Below, piece after piece: positions 6,922 through 14,122 of a stretch of 64,000 bases of DNA. Made by a program: the position numbers and the translations under genes. The notes beneath the pieces were generated by a model. The model was given only the letters and a program-made list of their open reading frames with translations, searched no databases and was not told where the DNA came from. Positions within the stretch are counted from its first letter, which is position 1. Each line of letters begins with the position of its first letter. Source of the stretch: Ciceribacter sichuanensis (GTDB lineage: Bacteria; Pseudomonadota; Alphaproteobacteria; Rhizobiales; Rhizobiaceae); contig NZ_JAMXLX010000013.1 in assembly GCF_024055605.1 (NCBI RefSeq), positions 22,429-86,428 on the forward strand, written 5' to 3'.

Positions 6922-8868
6922 CTATTTGATACCTGCTAATCGAAATGCCGTATAAAGTTTCTCGTTAGCCGCCGGATCCTTGTCTGGCGATACGCCACTG
7001 ATCTCCCTGGCTGACAGGCCAGGATAGATCTCCTGCAGGCGGCGCGCATATCCTCGCGCCGCCTCCAGATTTCCATTGAGAGCATGACTTGCGGTCAGCA
7101 CCCTCAACGCCGGTTCGTCGTTCTCCATCTTCGTGCAGAGATCCACCGCCGTCCGATAGTCGTCCCGCTTCAGCGCGATGCTGGCGCCCGCCCACCAGTA
7201 GATATCCGGAGCCAGCGGATTGAGATCGATCGCCTGCTGGAAGCGTTGCCATGCGAGGTCTTTTTCCCCGAAATGCGCAAGCGCATCCGCATGCTGGATC
7301 AGGAGATCGGCCGAGTTGGGCGCAAGTGCTTCCGCCTCGAAGAAACCTTGCGCCGATGTCTCGAAATCCCGCTGGTAAAGCGCGACGACTGCGCGCATCC
7401 AGTGGCCGATGCCGAGTGCCGGATCGATCTCGATCGCGGCTTCCGCTTCGGCCTTCGCCCGGTGCAGGAGATGCGGGTCATCACCGCCGAGCATAAGCCA
7501 TTCAAGTTGAAGGGATTGCGCCGTACGCGCTCGCGCAACCGACATCTGAGGATCTATCTCGATTGCCTTGCGGAACTCCGAACGCGCCCTGCGCAGGAGC
7601 GGCAGATCGCATTTTCCCCGTAGCAGCTGCTGGCCTGACAGGAGGTGATGATAGGCGCCGCCATCATGTTGCCGGGCCGGCGCAAGCTGGAGCCGCTCGA
7701 TCTGTTCGGCCAATGCGGCGGCTATCTGTTTCGACAGCATCCTGAAGGCGGAGTGGAGCTGGCGCTCCGCCAGGACTACCTCGAGCGACCAGACGATCTC
7801 GCCTGTCGCCTCCTCGATCATGGCAAATGACAGGCGCATGTTGTCGAACACGGTCGCCTTGACACAATAGTCTGCCCGTAGCGTTCGGTATAGCCCGCCC
7901 GACATGTCGCCTGCCGTCGCGAAACTGCTATAGGGAGAGATGACGGCAAATGTCCGGTAGCGAACCAGGCTGTTGGCGATATCCTCGACGAAAGCCTGGA
8001 CGAAGGACGGGAAGCTACTTCCATCAATTCTGGTCGGGCGCAGGAATGCGACCCGGGGACGCCGGCAAGTTGCGCCCGCCGAGGATGCTGACGGAGACAC
8101 TGCAATCGCTTCCACGCGTCCCTTCAGCCGGCGATGAAGCGCAAGCGTTTCGGCCTCCGGTGACCGTCCGTCCAGTTGCGTGTGCTGGGCCAGTCTGGCG
8201 AAAATCCGATCGCTGGCTGCGGGATCTCCCGCCCGCGCGAAAGCGTTCATGAAAAGCCGATAGGTCTCCTCCCTGTCCGGCTCGAGCTGCAAGGCATGAT
8301 TGGCGATCGTCGCGATGTCCGCAGACTTCCCGGCGCCAAATCGTGTGACATCATCGAGCAGGCGGTTCATCGCACCGTGAAACTGGTCGTTCAGCCGGTT
8401 TCGTTGGGATAGCAGCCAGAAATCGAACTGTTCAGTTCCGGCTTCAACTGCTTGCAGGAGCTCACCGGTCACAGCGAGAAGGCCCTTCAGCCTGCTGTCG
8501 ATATCCTCATCCTTAAGCGACGACAGGAACGCCTCGAGATCGGAGCGCCGTGTCGCTGGACCGACGGTCAGCCCTGCCATCGTCGAAACGACGAATGGTT
8601 CGCCGTCAATGGCGTGCTGTTGCAGCCTGAGCAGAAGCTGACGAAGATTTGCGGCCGCGCGCTTTTCCTCGGCATCTTCCCAAAGAAGGAACGCCGCCGC
8701 CTGGCGTGTCAGGAAGCGGGAGGGAGACAGGAGAAGCGCGGCAATAAGGACCAGGCCTTTAACGGGAAAAAATGTCCGATGCCCCGCTTCGCAGCGCGGC
8801 ATGCCAAAGAGCCGGATCACTAAAGGTTCCGCGTCTTCAACCACGTCATCACCCCTTTGAGTCGCCAT
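6922..8868 (-). CDS. BTAD/SARP-like transcriptional regulator with TPR repeats
   Basis: The 648-residue protein starts with a winged-helix/OmpR-like DNA-binding part (about residues 15-95: 'LVIRLFGMPRCEAGHRTFFP', 'RQAAAFLLWEDAEEKRAAANL'). A bacterial transcriptional activation domain of TPR type follows (about 100-240, 'HALQLEPDREETYRLFMNAF'). The middle (about 265-385, 'FLRPTRIDG...FVEDIANSL...GEIVWS') resembles the TolB-like segment found in some adenylate-cyclase and SARP-type regulators. The C-terminal third is TPR repeats (for example 'AEAAIEIDPALGIGHW'). As first gene of the YcaO/TfuA operon it is the likely pathway-specific activator. The ATG at 8866-8868 has a poor ribosome-binding site. 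A GTG at 8842-8844 behind 'aaagggg' is a credible alternative start. Confidence 0.85.
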   Translation of the reverse strand: MATQRGDDVVEDAEPLVIRLFGMPRCEAGHRTFFPVKGLVLIAALLLSPSRFLTRQAAAFLLWEDAEEKRAAANLRQLLLRLQQHAIDGEPFVVSTMAGLTVGPATRRSDLEAFLSSLKDEDIDSRLKGLLAVTGELLQAVEAGTEQFDFWLLSQRNRLNDQFHGAMNRLLDDVTRFGAGKSADIATIANHALQLEPDREETYRLFMNAFARAGDPAASDRIFARLAQHTQLDGRSPEAETLALHRRLKGRVEAIAVSPSASSAGATCRRPRVAFLRPTRIDGSSFPSFVQAFVEDIANSLVRYRTFAVISPYSSFATAGDMSGGLYRTLRADYCVKATVFDNMRLSFAMIEEATGEIVWSLEVVLAERQLHSAFRMLSKQIAAALAEQIERLQLAPARQHDGGAYHHLLSGQQLLRGKCDLPLLRRARSEFRKAIEIDPQMSVARARTAQSLQLEWLMLGGDDPHLLHRAKAEAEAAIEIDPALGIGHWMRAVVALYQRDFETSAQGFFEAEALAPNSADLLIQHADALAHFGEKDLAWQRFQQAIDLNPLAPDIYWWAGASIALKRDDYRTAVDLCTKMENDEPALRVLTASHALNGNLEAARGYARRLQEIYPGLSAREISGVSPDKDPAANEKLYTAFRLAGIK

Positions 8869-9013
8869 CTAACAACGGCATATGAGAAATTGAAAGTGGC
8901 ATTGTAATACGATTTTGCGTTGCTTTGATGATTGCATCGTATAGGTTGTGTACGCAGGGGGAAGAAACACGGAAAGCGGGATCGGTCAGCCGCTGTTCGT
9001 CCGAGGAGCAAGA
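8869..9013. promoter_or_regulatory. Divergent intergenic region between the BTAD operon and the 172-aa gene
   Basis: This 145-bp A/T-rich gap separates two divergent genes and must contain both promoters. It includes runs such as 'gcattgtaatacg' and 'gattgcatcgtatagg', but no operator or sigma consensus can be assigned with confidence. Confidence 0.4.
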
Positions 9014-9532
9014 ATGGACCATTTGCCGTTTCATAATTCATATTTGACGTTTTCATTTCAGGCAGAACCTTACCAGCGTGCCGATGACGTAGGTTATGCG
9101 ATCAGCGAATTCATGTGGTTCAGGGGCCAGCCATTTTATCCAATCGGAGCACTGGCCGAGGCGAAAATCGCCCATCTCAGGTTGTCTGCGGGAAAATTTG
9201 ATGCAGGCGATGAAGACAATCTCGATCTCGTGTTCAGGATGAGAGAGGCCGGTGGAGGGCACTACTTCGAAATCGTGCTGCGTTCGGACCGCGGTACCCG
9301 TTATGGCGGCTGGGCATGGGGAAGGGAACTCGAGGTTCTCGACGAGTTCGTAAACGGTTATCGCGTGCTGGTCGCAAGCTCCGGGATCTGCAGGCGGCGC
9401 TTCGAGTTCTGCTGCAACAAGAGCCGCTACCGATGCGTTGCGCCCGGTGCTCTCAGCAAGAGCAACTCGACGTTTGCGGTATCTCCATTAACTGATACGG
9501 GGCTCCTCGAAGCAGAAGTCAGATCAGTCTGA
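9014..9532 (+). CDS. Hypothetical 172-aa protein with a cysteine cluster, divergent from the YcaO operon
   Basis: The start was chosen at the ATG at 9014 because an 'aggag' element lies 7 bases upstream; the open frame continues 22 codons further upstream without one. I do not recognise the family. The N-terminal 110 residues are rich in aromatic and charged residues ('FMWFRGQPFYP', 'RYGGWAWGREL') and look like a small beta-rich domain. Around residue 125-145 there is a C-x6-CC-x6-C arrangement ('ICRRRFEFCCNKSRYRC'), followed by a Ser/Thr-rich tail. This could bind a metal, form disulfides or be a modification target. Its placement head-to-head with the regulator of the YcaO/TfuA/deiminase operon makes a functional link plausible but unproven. 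Confidence 0.55.
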   Translation: MDHLPFHNSYLTFSFQAEPYQRADDVGYAISEFMWFRGQPFYPIGALAEAKIAHLRLSAGKFDAGDEDNLDLVFRMREAGGGHYFEIVLRSDRGTRYGGWAWGRELEVLDEFVNGYRVLVASSGICRRRFEFCCNKSRYRCVAPGALSKSNSTFAVSPLTDTGLLEAEVRSV

Positions 9533-9663
9533 TTTAGCTCCAGCGTCTTTATCTGCTCGCCCGTTGCCACTGGGTATCATGGACTTTACGGGATGAGCCT
9601 GTTGTCGTTGGCGGCGCGTGAGATCTGTTGCGATGGCAGAAACGGATAAACGAGAGACCAGTC

Positions 9664-9772
9664 ATGCGTGGCCAACTCTTCAATCTGACCGGCAAGTGCG
9701 CCTTGTGGCAGGCTATTCCCAGGGGATCGGGTTTGCGCTTATGCGTGGCCTGGCTGACGCCGGGCGCGAGCA
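9664..9772 (+). pseudogene. Frameshifted remnant of a short-chain dehydrogenase N terminus (gluconate 5-dehydrogenase-like)
   Basis: The first frame reads 'QLFNLTGKCAL', the opening strand of SDR enzymes ('LFDLTGKxALVTG'). The text then continues one frame over as 'GYSQGIGFALMRGLADAG', the classic nucleotide-binding Rossmann segment (GxxxGIG) and following helix. A deletion near 'ttgtggcagg' breaks the gene where 'LVTG' should be. The rest of the enzyme, including the YxxxK catalytic site, is not found downstream. It is a non-functional fragment. Confidence 0.7.
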
Positions 9773-10210
9773 GCAGCGCAGCAAGAGCGGCCCTCGCCGA
9801 ACCGGCCAGACGGATCATATGTTTGGGATACCGGATGGCAGCAAGAGCAATGGTTATCAGAAGCGTGGCCGTAAGCCTGGCCGGCGGACGGACTTCATGA
9901 ACGATCCGCAGGTGATTGCGAAACGGCAGCGGGCCCTGGCCCGGATGGAAGCGGCCGAATGAATGGCGGTGGACATAGTCTCAAAGCTAAAGCCGAGGGG
10001 TGCGTCCCACCCGCCCTCGCTCCTCCCTTTCAATCCGGCCCACCCGGTCGGATCGGGGGCTAACCATCACAGCCAATGGCGCATCTCTAACTGGCCACCA
10101 CCGTCGCAGCCCTATCCAGCTTTGACAAGTGGCGTAGCGGTCTCTGCAACAAAGGATCAGCCAATACAGCTCACTTTTGCTCGCCCATGAAAATGTCGGT
10201 TGTCTATCTG

Positions 10211-10356
10211 TTTCCCTGTTACCAACGCGTTTTCCCTGTTCTCTTGTTAAGGGAAAGAACTGCTAATTTGCTGAATAGGTAGCGGAATTCGGATCTGCAG
10301 AAGCCGAGCTTTCTCGGCTATATCGATTTTTCGCTGCATTCGTTCAGAGAACAGGG
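10211..10356. repeat. Short repeat structure: two 'tttccctgtt' copies and an 11-bp inverted partner
   Basis: 'tttccctgtt' occurs at 10211-10220 and again at 10231-10240. The sequence 'ccctgttctct' (10234-10244) has a perfect reverse complement 'agagaacaggg' at 10346-10356, about 100 bp away. Similar ccctgtt/aacaggg repeats occur in degraded mobile sequences of rhizobia, as far as I recall. No transposase is visible here. Confidence 0.6.
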
Positions 10357-10534
10357 TATTGGCCTTGAGAACCGTTCGCTCCTGTCTGCAAGCAGCACCA
10401 TTTTCCTGACTATATTATGCAAAAAATTCTGGAATTTCAGAAGTCTGGCCTGATTGTCAGTTCACTCAGCGCGAGTGCGAGGTATCTCGGGCGTCTTCCT
10501 TCCTAATTCCGCGCGAGTCGGCTAATTCTCGTGC

Positions 10535-11797
10535 ATGGATCTCGGTGCGCTTCATAATTCGCAAGGCTCGCTTTCGACCGGTGCTGCCCGGTCGGATGGG
10601 CGGCTGGTGCGTGTCGTGGTGCCGCTCGCGGTCATGTATAATGGTCTTCTTGCCCTCATCAACGCGCATGTCATGCCGCTCGGCTTTGCTCATGTGGCGC
10701 TTGTCGAGATCGGGCTTCTGTTCGTCTCGCTGATGTATCTGCTCTATCGCGGCCTTTCGCAGGAATCCCTGCCGGTCGTCGTGCTGGTCGGCTTCTTCGC
10801 GATCGTGATGGCCTATACTTCGGTGGCGAACGGCATGCTGTTCGTCGATTTTTTCCGCAACGTGCTGATCATCGCGGTCTTCTGCCAACTTGGTGCGATG
10901 ACGGACGGGCGCACCGTCGAATTTGTCTTTCGTATCTGTTGTATCTGCGTGCTGTCGGTGCTGCTGGTGGAGATCTTCTTCACCAAGGTCTATGAGGATC
11001 TTCTCTATCCGGCGCTGTATTTCACCAACACCCGCGGTCTTGAGCAGATTTCCTTTGGTGGCTCCAAGATTTTCCAGAACGCCATCAACATTCCCGGCCG
11101 CTTTTCCTTCGGCCTCAGCGACCACCGTACGGCTTCGCTCTTTCTCGAACAGGTGTCGCTGGCCAATTTCTCCGGTGTGCTGGATGTCTATCTGGTCAGC
11201 CGATTCAGCCGGATCAAGCGGTTCGACCGCATCCTCATGGTGTCGACGGTCATCCTCATCCTGCTGACCAACGACTCCCGCAGCATGCTGGCCTTTTCAA
11301 TGATCGGCCTCGGGGGGTATTTCATTTTCCCGAAGCTCAGCAACGTGCTCCGTCCCCTGGTCATGCCGATCGTCCTCTGCGCTGGTGCGATTGTCTTTCT
11401 GATACGGCCGGATGCGAGCGGCGATACGCTGGACGGCCGTATCGTCCTGACCATGAAGGGTTTCCTCAATCTCGATTTCGTCGAACTGCTGGCGCTGAAT
11501 GTTCGCGTCATCGGCAATTTCGCCGATAGCGGCTACATCTATGTCATCAATGCCGGAACGGTTTTCGGCCTCATCGCCTTCTGGCTCTTCGTGACCTTCT
11601 ATCCGGGCGGGCAGAGCGACGACCAGAAACGTTGCGCCTTTGCGCTCGGGACCTTCATCTTCCTCAACATGATGATCGGCGGCACCGCGATCTTCTCGAT
11701 CAAGGTCGGCGCACTGATCTGGCTTCTCGTCGGCTATATGAAATTTTCCGAGGGTGAGGGGAAATTAACTGCGTTGCCCGATCATCAACGACAATAG
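10535..11797 (+). CDS. Exopolysaccharide polymerase-like membrane protein (Wzy/VpsF type)
   Basis: The 420-residue integral membrane protein has about ten to eleven hydrophobic segments (for example around residues 28-50, 55-75, 85-105, 115-150, 235-255, 265-300, 335-360 and 375-405). Large periplasmic loops contain 'GSKIFQNAINIPGRFSFGLSD' halves and 'RLMLAFS'-like Arg/Ser motifs near 'NDSRSMLAF', as in O-antigen polymerases and ligases. It would join repeat units of an exported polysaccharide at the periplasmic face of the inner membrane. It leads a run of polysaccharide genes (acyltransferase, GH5, Wzz), which supports a polymerase role over a ligase. The ATG has only a weak ribosome-binding site, so the start is uncertain by a few codons. 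The exact polymer is not identifiable. Confidence 0.75.
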   Translation: MDLGALHNSQGSLSTGAARSDGRLVRVVVPLAVMYNGLLALINAHVMPLGFAHVALVEIGLLFVSLMYLLYRGLSQESLPVVVLVGFFAIVMAYTSVANGMLFVDFFRNVLIIAVFCQLGAMTDGRTVEFVFRICCICVLSVLLVEIFFTKVYEDLLYPALYFTNTRGLEQISFGGSKIFQNAINIPGRFSFGLSDHRTASLFLEQVSLANFSGVLDVYLVSRFSRIKRFDRILMVSTVILILLTNDSRSMLAFSMIGLGGYFIFPKLSNVLRPLVMPIVLCAGAIVFLIRPDASGDTLDGRIVLTMKGFLNLDFVELLALNVRVIGNFADSGYIYVINAGTVFGLIAFWLFVTFYPGGQSDDQKRCAFALGTFIFLNMMIGGTAIFSIKVGALIWLLVGYMKFSEGEGKLTALPDHQRQ

Positions 11798-11861
11798 CTG
11801 TAGCATTGGGCTATAGCTCCGTTGACGTATTGCGTTTTCAGGCAACGAACAGACAGATCCC

Positions 11862-12914
11862 ATGTGTGTACAACTGCAATATATAAGAGCGATTGCGGCT
11901 CTTCTTGTCGTTTACTTTCACGCGATTCTGCAATTGCAGAAACTCAACCCGGATGCCTGGCTGAACCCTTATCTGTTCGGCAAGAGCGGGGTTGACCTGT
12001 TCTTCGTCCTGAGCGGTTTCGTCATGTGGATCACCACGTCGGACAAGCCGTTGACCGTTGCTGACTTCTGGTGGAAGCGCGTTCGCCGCATCGTGCCGCT
12101 CTATTGGGCTGTTACTCTGCTTGCCGCCGGGGTCTCGCTTATCATTCCGCAGATGCTGAAGTCGACCCAGTTCGACCTGCCGCATATCCTGGCGTCTCTC
12201 GCCTTCCTGCCGTGGATCAACCCGTCGGATCCGGATCATTACATGATCGCACCGCTGATCGTTCCCGGCTGGACGCTGAACTACGAGATGTATTTCTATC
12301 TGCTGTTCGGCCTCTGCCTCGTTGTGCCGGTGCGCCACAGGATCGCCGCTCTCGTCGCGCTGATCGGCAGCATCTTCCTGCTCTGCAATCTTGCTCCGGT
12401 GAACACCGCCACCCGCTTCTACGGGGATTCGGTGATCTTCGAATTCGTCGCCGGTGTCCTCCTCGGACAGATCTACAAGAAGGGCGTTTCCATGCCGGGT
12501 CCGGTCGTCGCGGCCATGGTCGCGATCGGCTTTGCGGCTTTGATGTTCAACGATTATCTCGAGATCGACCTGCCGCGCGTGTTCACCATCGGCATTCCGG
12601 CCGTGGTCATCATCTTCTTCGCAACGTCGATCCGCATCCCCGATACCAAGTCCTGGCGCTGGCTGCGCATTCTCGGTGACGCCTCCTATTCGATCTATCT
12701 GACTCATATCTTCACGCTGGCCGGCTCGCGCATGATCTACCCCCATGCAATCTCCATCCTGCACAGCGACACGCTGTTCGTTGTGTTGATGATGGTGATT
12801 TCGACGCTCGCCGGCATCGCCAGCTATTATGTCTTCGAAGTCCCGGTCGGCAGGATGCTGTCGTCGGTAAACCTGCCCCGGGATAGCCGGGTGGTGCCGG
12901 TCCAGAATGCGTGA
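11862..12914 (+). CDS. Acyltransferase 3 family protein, ExoZ-like
   Basis: The 350-residue protein has about ten membrane helices and the acyltransferase-3 signature. The first helix 'VQLQYIRAIAALLVVYFHA' contains the catalytic-type Arg and His. It is followed by 'GKSGVDLFFVLSGFVMW' and 'FWWKRVRRIVPLYW'. Such proteins transfer acetyl or other acyl groups to sugars of surface polysaccharides; ExoZ acetylates succinoglycan in Sinorhizobium. The segment 'ILGDASYSIYLTHI' near residue 270 is the conserved late helix. The stop codon overlaps the start of the downstream GH5 gene by 8 bases, indicating co-translation. It probably acetylates the polymer made by this cluster. Orthology to exoZ is not certain. 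Confidence 0.85.
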   Translation: MCVQLQYIRAIAALLVVYFHAILQLQKLNPDAWLNPYLFGKSGVDLFFVLSGFVMWITTSDKPLTVADFWWKRVRRIVPLYWAVTLLAAGVSLIIPQMLKSTQFDLPHILASLAFLPWINPSDPDHYMIAPLIVPGWTLNYEMYFYLLFGLCLVVPVRHRIAALVALIGSIFLLCNLAPVNTATRFYGDSVIFEFVAGVLLGQIYKKGVSMPGPVVAAMVAIGFAALMFNDYLEIDLPRVFTIGIPAVVIIFFATSIRIPDTKSWRWLRILGDASYSIYLTHIFTLAGSRMIYPHAISILHSDTLFVVLMMVISTLAGIASYYVFEVPVGRMLSSVNLPRDSRVVPVQNA

Positions 12915-14001
12915 TGCCGCGGACATGGAGCAGATGAGAAAGTGGCACACGGGCAGGCACCTCCTCGTCGGTGGTTTGCTGCTTGCGCTGACGGCTGGTT
13001 CTGCTCAGGCCGCCAATGCCGATCTCTGCTTTCGCGGCGTGAACCTGTCGGGCGCGGAATATGGCGAGGCGGACGGCAAGGAAGGCATCAACTTTACCTA
13101 TCCCTCGCAGCAGACGGCGAACTACTTCGCCGGCAAGGGGTTCGATGCGGTACGTCTGCCGTTCAAATGGGAACGGCTGCAGCGGGCTCTCGGCGCTCCG
13201 CTTGATCCTGTCGAACTGGAGAGATTGAAGACCAGTGTTGCCGGCCTGCGGGCGAAGGGTTTCACCGTCATCCTCGATCCGCACAATTTCGGTTATTATT
13301 CCGGCGGAAAGATTGGCAGTGCCCAGGTGCCGGCGCGCCAGTTCGCTCAGTTATGGATACGGCTTGCCGCCGAGTTCGCCAATCAGGATGGCATCGTCTT
13401 CGGCCTGATGAACGAGCCCTATGATATTGATCCGAAGGATTGGCTGGATGCAGCGAACCAGGCGATTGCCGGTATCAGGGCGGTGAAGGCGCGCAATCTC
13501 ATTCTGGTGCCGGGAACCTACTGGAGCGGTGTCAGCAGCTGGGAAACGGATTTCGGCAAGGGCGCCAACGGCCCTGTGATGCTTGGCGTCCGCGATCCGA
13601 TCGACAATTACGGCTTCGAGGTCCATCAGTATATGGACGAGGATCTTTCCGGTACCCACAGGGCTTGCGTGAACGCCGATATCGCCGTCAACGCGATCGC
13701 GAAGCTTTCTGAATGGCTGCGTACCCATGACAAGCGTGCTTTCCTGGGTGAATTCGGGGGATCTGAAGATCCTGATTGCCTTGCCGGCCTGACGCGGATG
13801 ACCAAGCAGATGGCCGATGATTCCGATGTCTGGCTCGGCTGGACCTATTGGGCCGGCGGTGACTGGTGGCCGGAGGGCGAAGGCAACAACATCAAGCCGA
13901 CGGCCAAGGGGGATCGCAAGCAGCTTTCGGCGCTTGTTCCCAATCTGTCGCCATCGGCATCGAAACCGGGTTCCTGCGCAATCATTCCTCCGCAAGGATA
14001 A
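12907..14001 (+). CDS. Secreted glycoside hydrolase family 5 (endoglucanase-like)
   Basis: The 364-residue protein has an N-terminal signal peptide (hydrophobic 'LLVGGLLLALTAGSAQA', cleavage near residue 36). A GH5 (beta/alpha)8 domain follows, starting 'FRGVNLSGAEYG'. The acid/base glutamate is E170 in 'GLMNEPYD' and the nucleophile E282 in 'FLGEFGG'. Conserved 'VRLPFKWERLQ' and 'DPHNFGYY' segments support the fold. It would cleave beta-1,4-glucosidic or similar links in the periplasm or outside the cell. Within an exopolysaccharide cluster it probably trims or releases the polymer rather than feeding on plant cellulose. Internal methionines at codons 7 and 10 are alternative starts. Confidence 0.9.
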   Translation: MRDAADMEQMRKWHTGRHLLVGGLLLALTAGSAQAANADLCFRGVNLSGAEYGEADGKEGINFTYPSQQTANYFAGKGFDAVRLPFKWERLQRALGAPLDPVELERLKTSVAGLRAKGFTVILDPHNFGYYSGGKIGSAQVPARQFAQLWIRLAAEFANQDGIVFGLMNEPYDIDPKDWLDAANQAIAGIRAVKARNLILVPGTYWSGVSSWETDFGKGANGPVMLGVRDPIDNYGFEVHQYMDEDLSGTHRACVNADIAVNAIAKLSEWLRTHDKRAFLGEFGGSEDPDCLAGLTRMTKQMADDSDVWLGWTYWAGGDWWPEGEGNNIKPTAKGDRKQLSALVPNLSPSASKPGSCAIIPPQG

Positions 14002-14043
14002 GACTAAATTAACCATGAAGTTTCATGATTTATCGAGAAACGG

Positions 14044-14070
14044 ACGTCTCGTAGTCAGCCTGCGAGACGT
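14044..14070 (+). other. Perfect 8-bp inverted repeat between GH5 and wzz-like genes
   Basis: 'acgtctcg' and 'cgagacgt' are separated by 11 bases in the 121-bp gap. No T-run follows, so it is more likely an operator-type or mRNA-processing hairpin than an intrinsic terminator. Confidence 0.45.
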
Positions 14071-14122
14071 GTTCCCGCGTGACTGAACGCAACCAGTTCG
14101 ATGAAGAGTGTGACCTGAGCAT

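Larger units (their letters stand above)
9533..10534. other. Gene-poor 1-kb stretch with remnants
   Basis: No intact gene is supported here. The stretch contains a frameshifted short-chain dehydrogenase remnant (9664-9772), an open frame ending at 9960 whose C terminus is basic ('YQKRGRKPGRR') and unassigned, and a pair of 'tttccctgtt' repeats with an inverted copy (10211-10356). The last 180 bp before 10535 is A/T-rich and probably carries the promoter of the exopolysaccharide genes. The composition and debris suggest an old insertion or deletion boundary between the accessory locus and the polysaccharide cluster. Confidence 0.6.

Noticed and set aside
5419..6939. 506-codon plus-strand open frame across the ycaO region
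   Set aside because: It lies antisense to ycaO and the 143-aa gene, whose frames carry recognisable motifs and ribosome-binding sites; the antisense frame is a G/C-rich codon-bias artefact.
10046..10200. Possible tRNA or small RNA in the gene-poor stretch
   Set aside because: No cloverleaf arms, no TTC-loop consensus and no terminator-like hairpin with T-run could be found.
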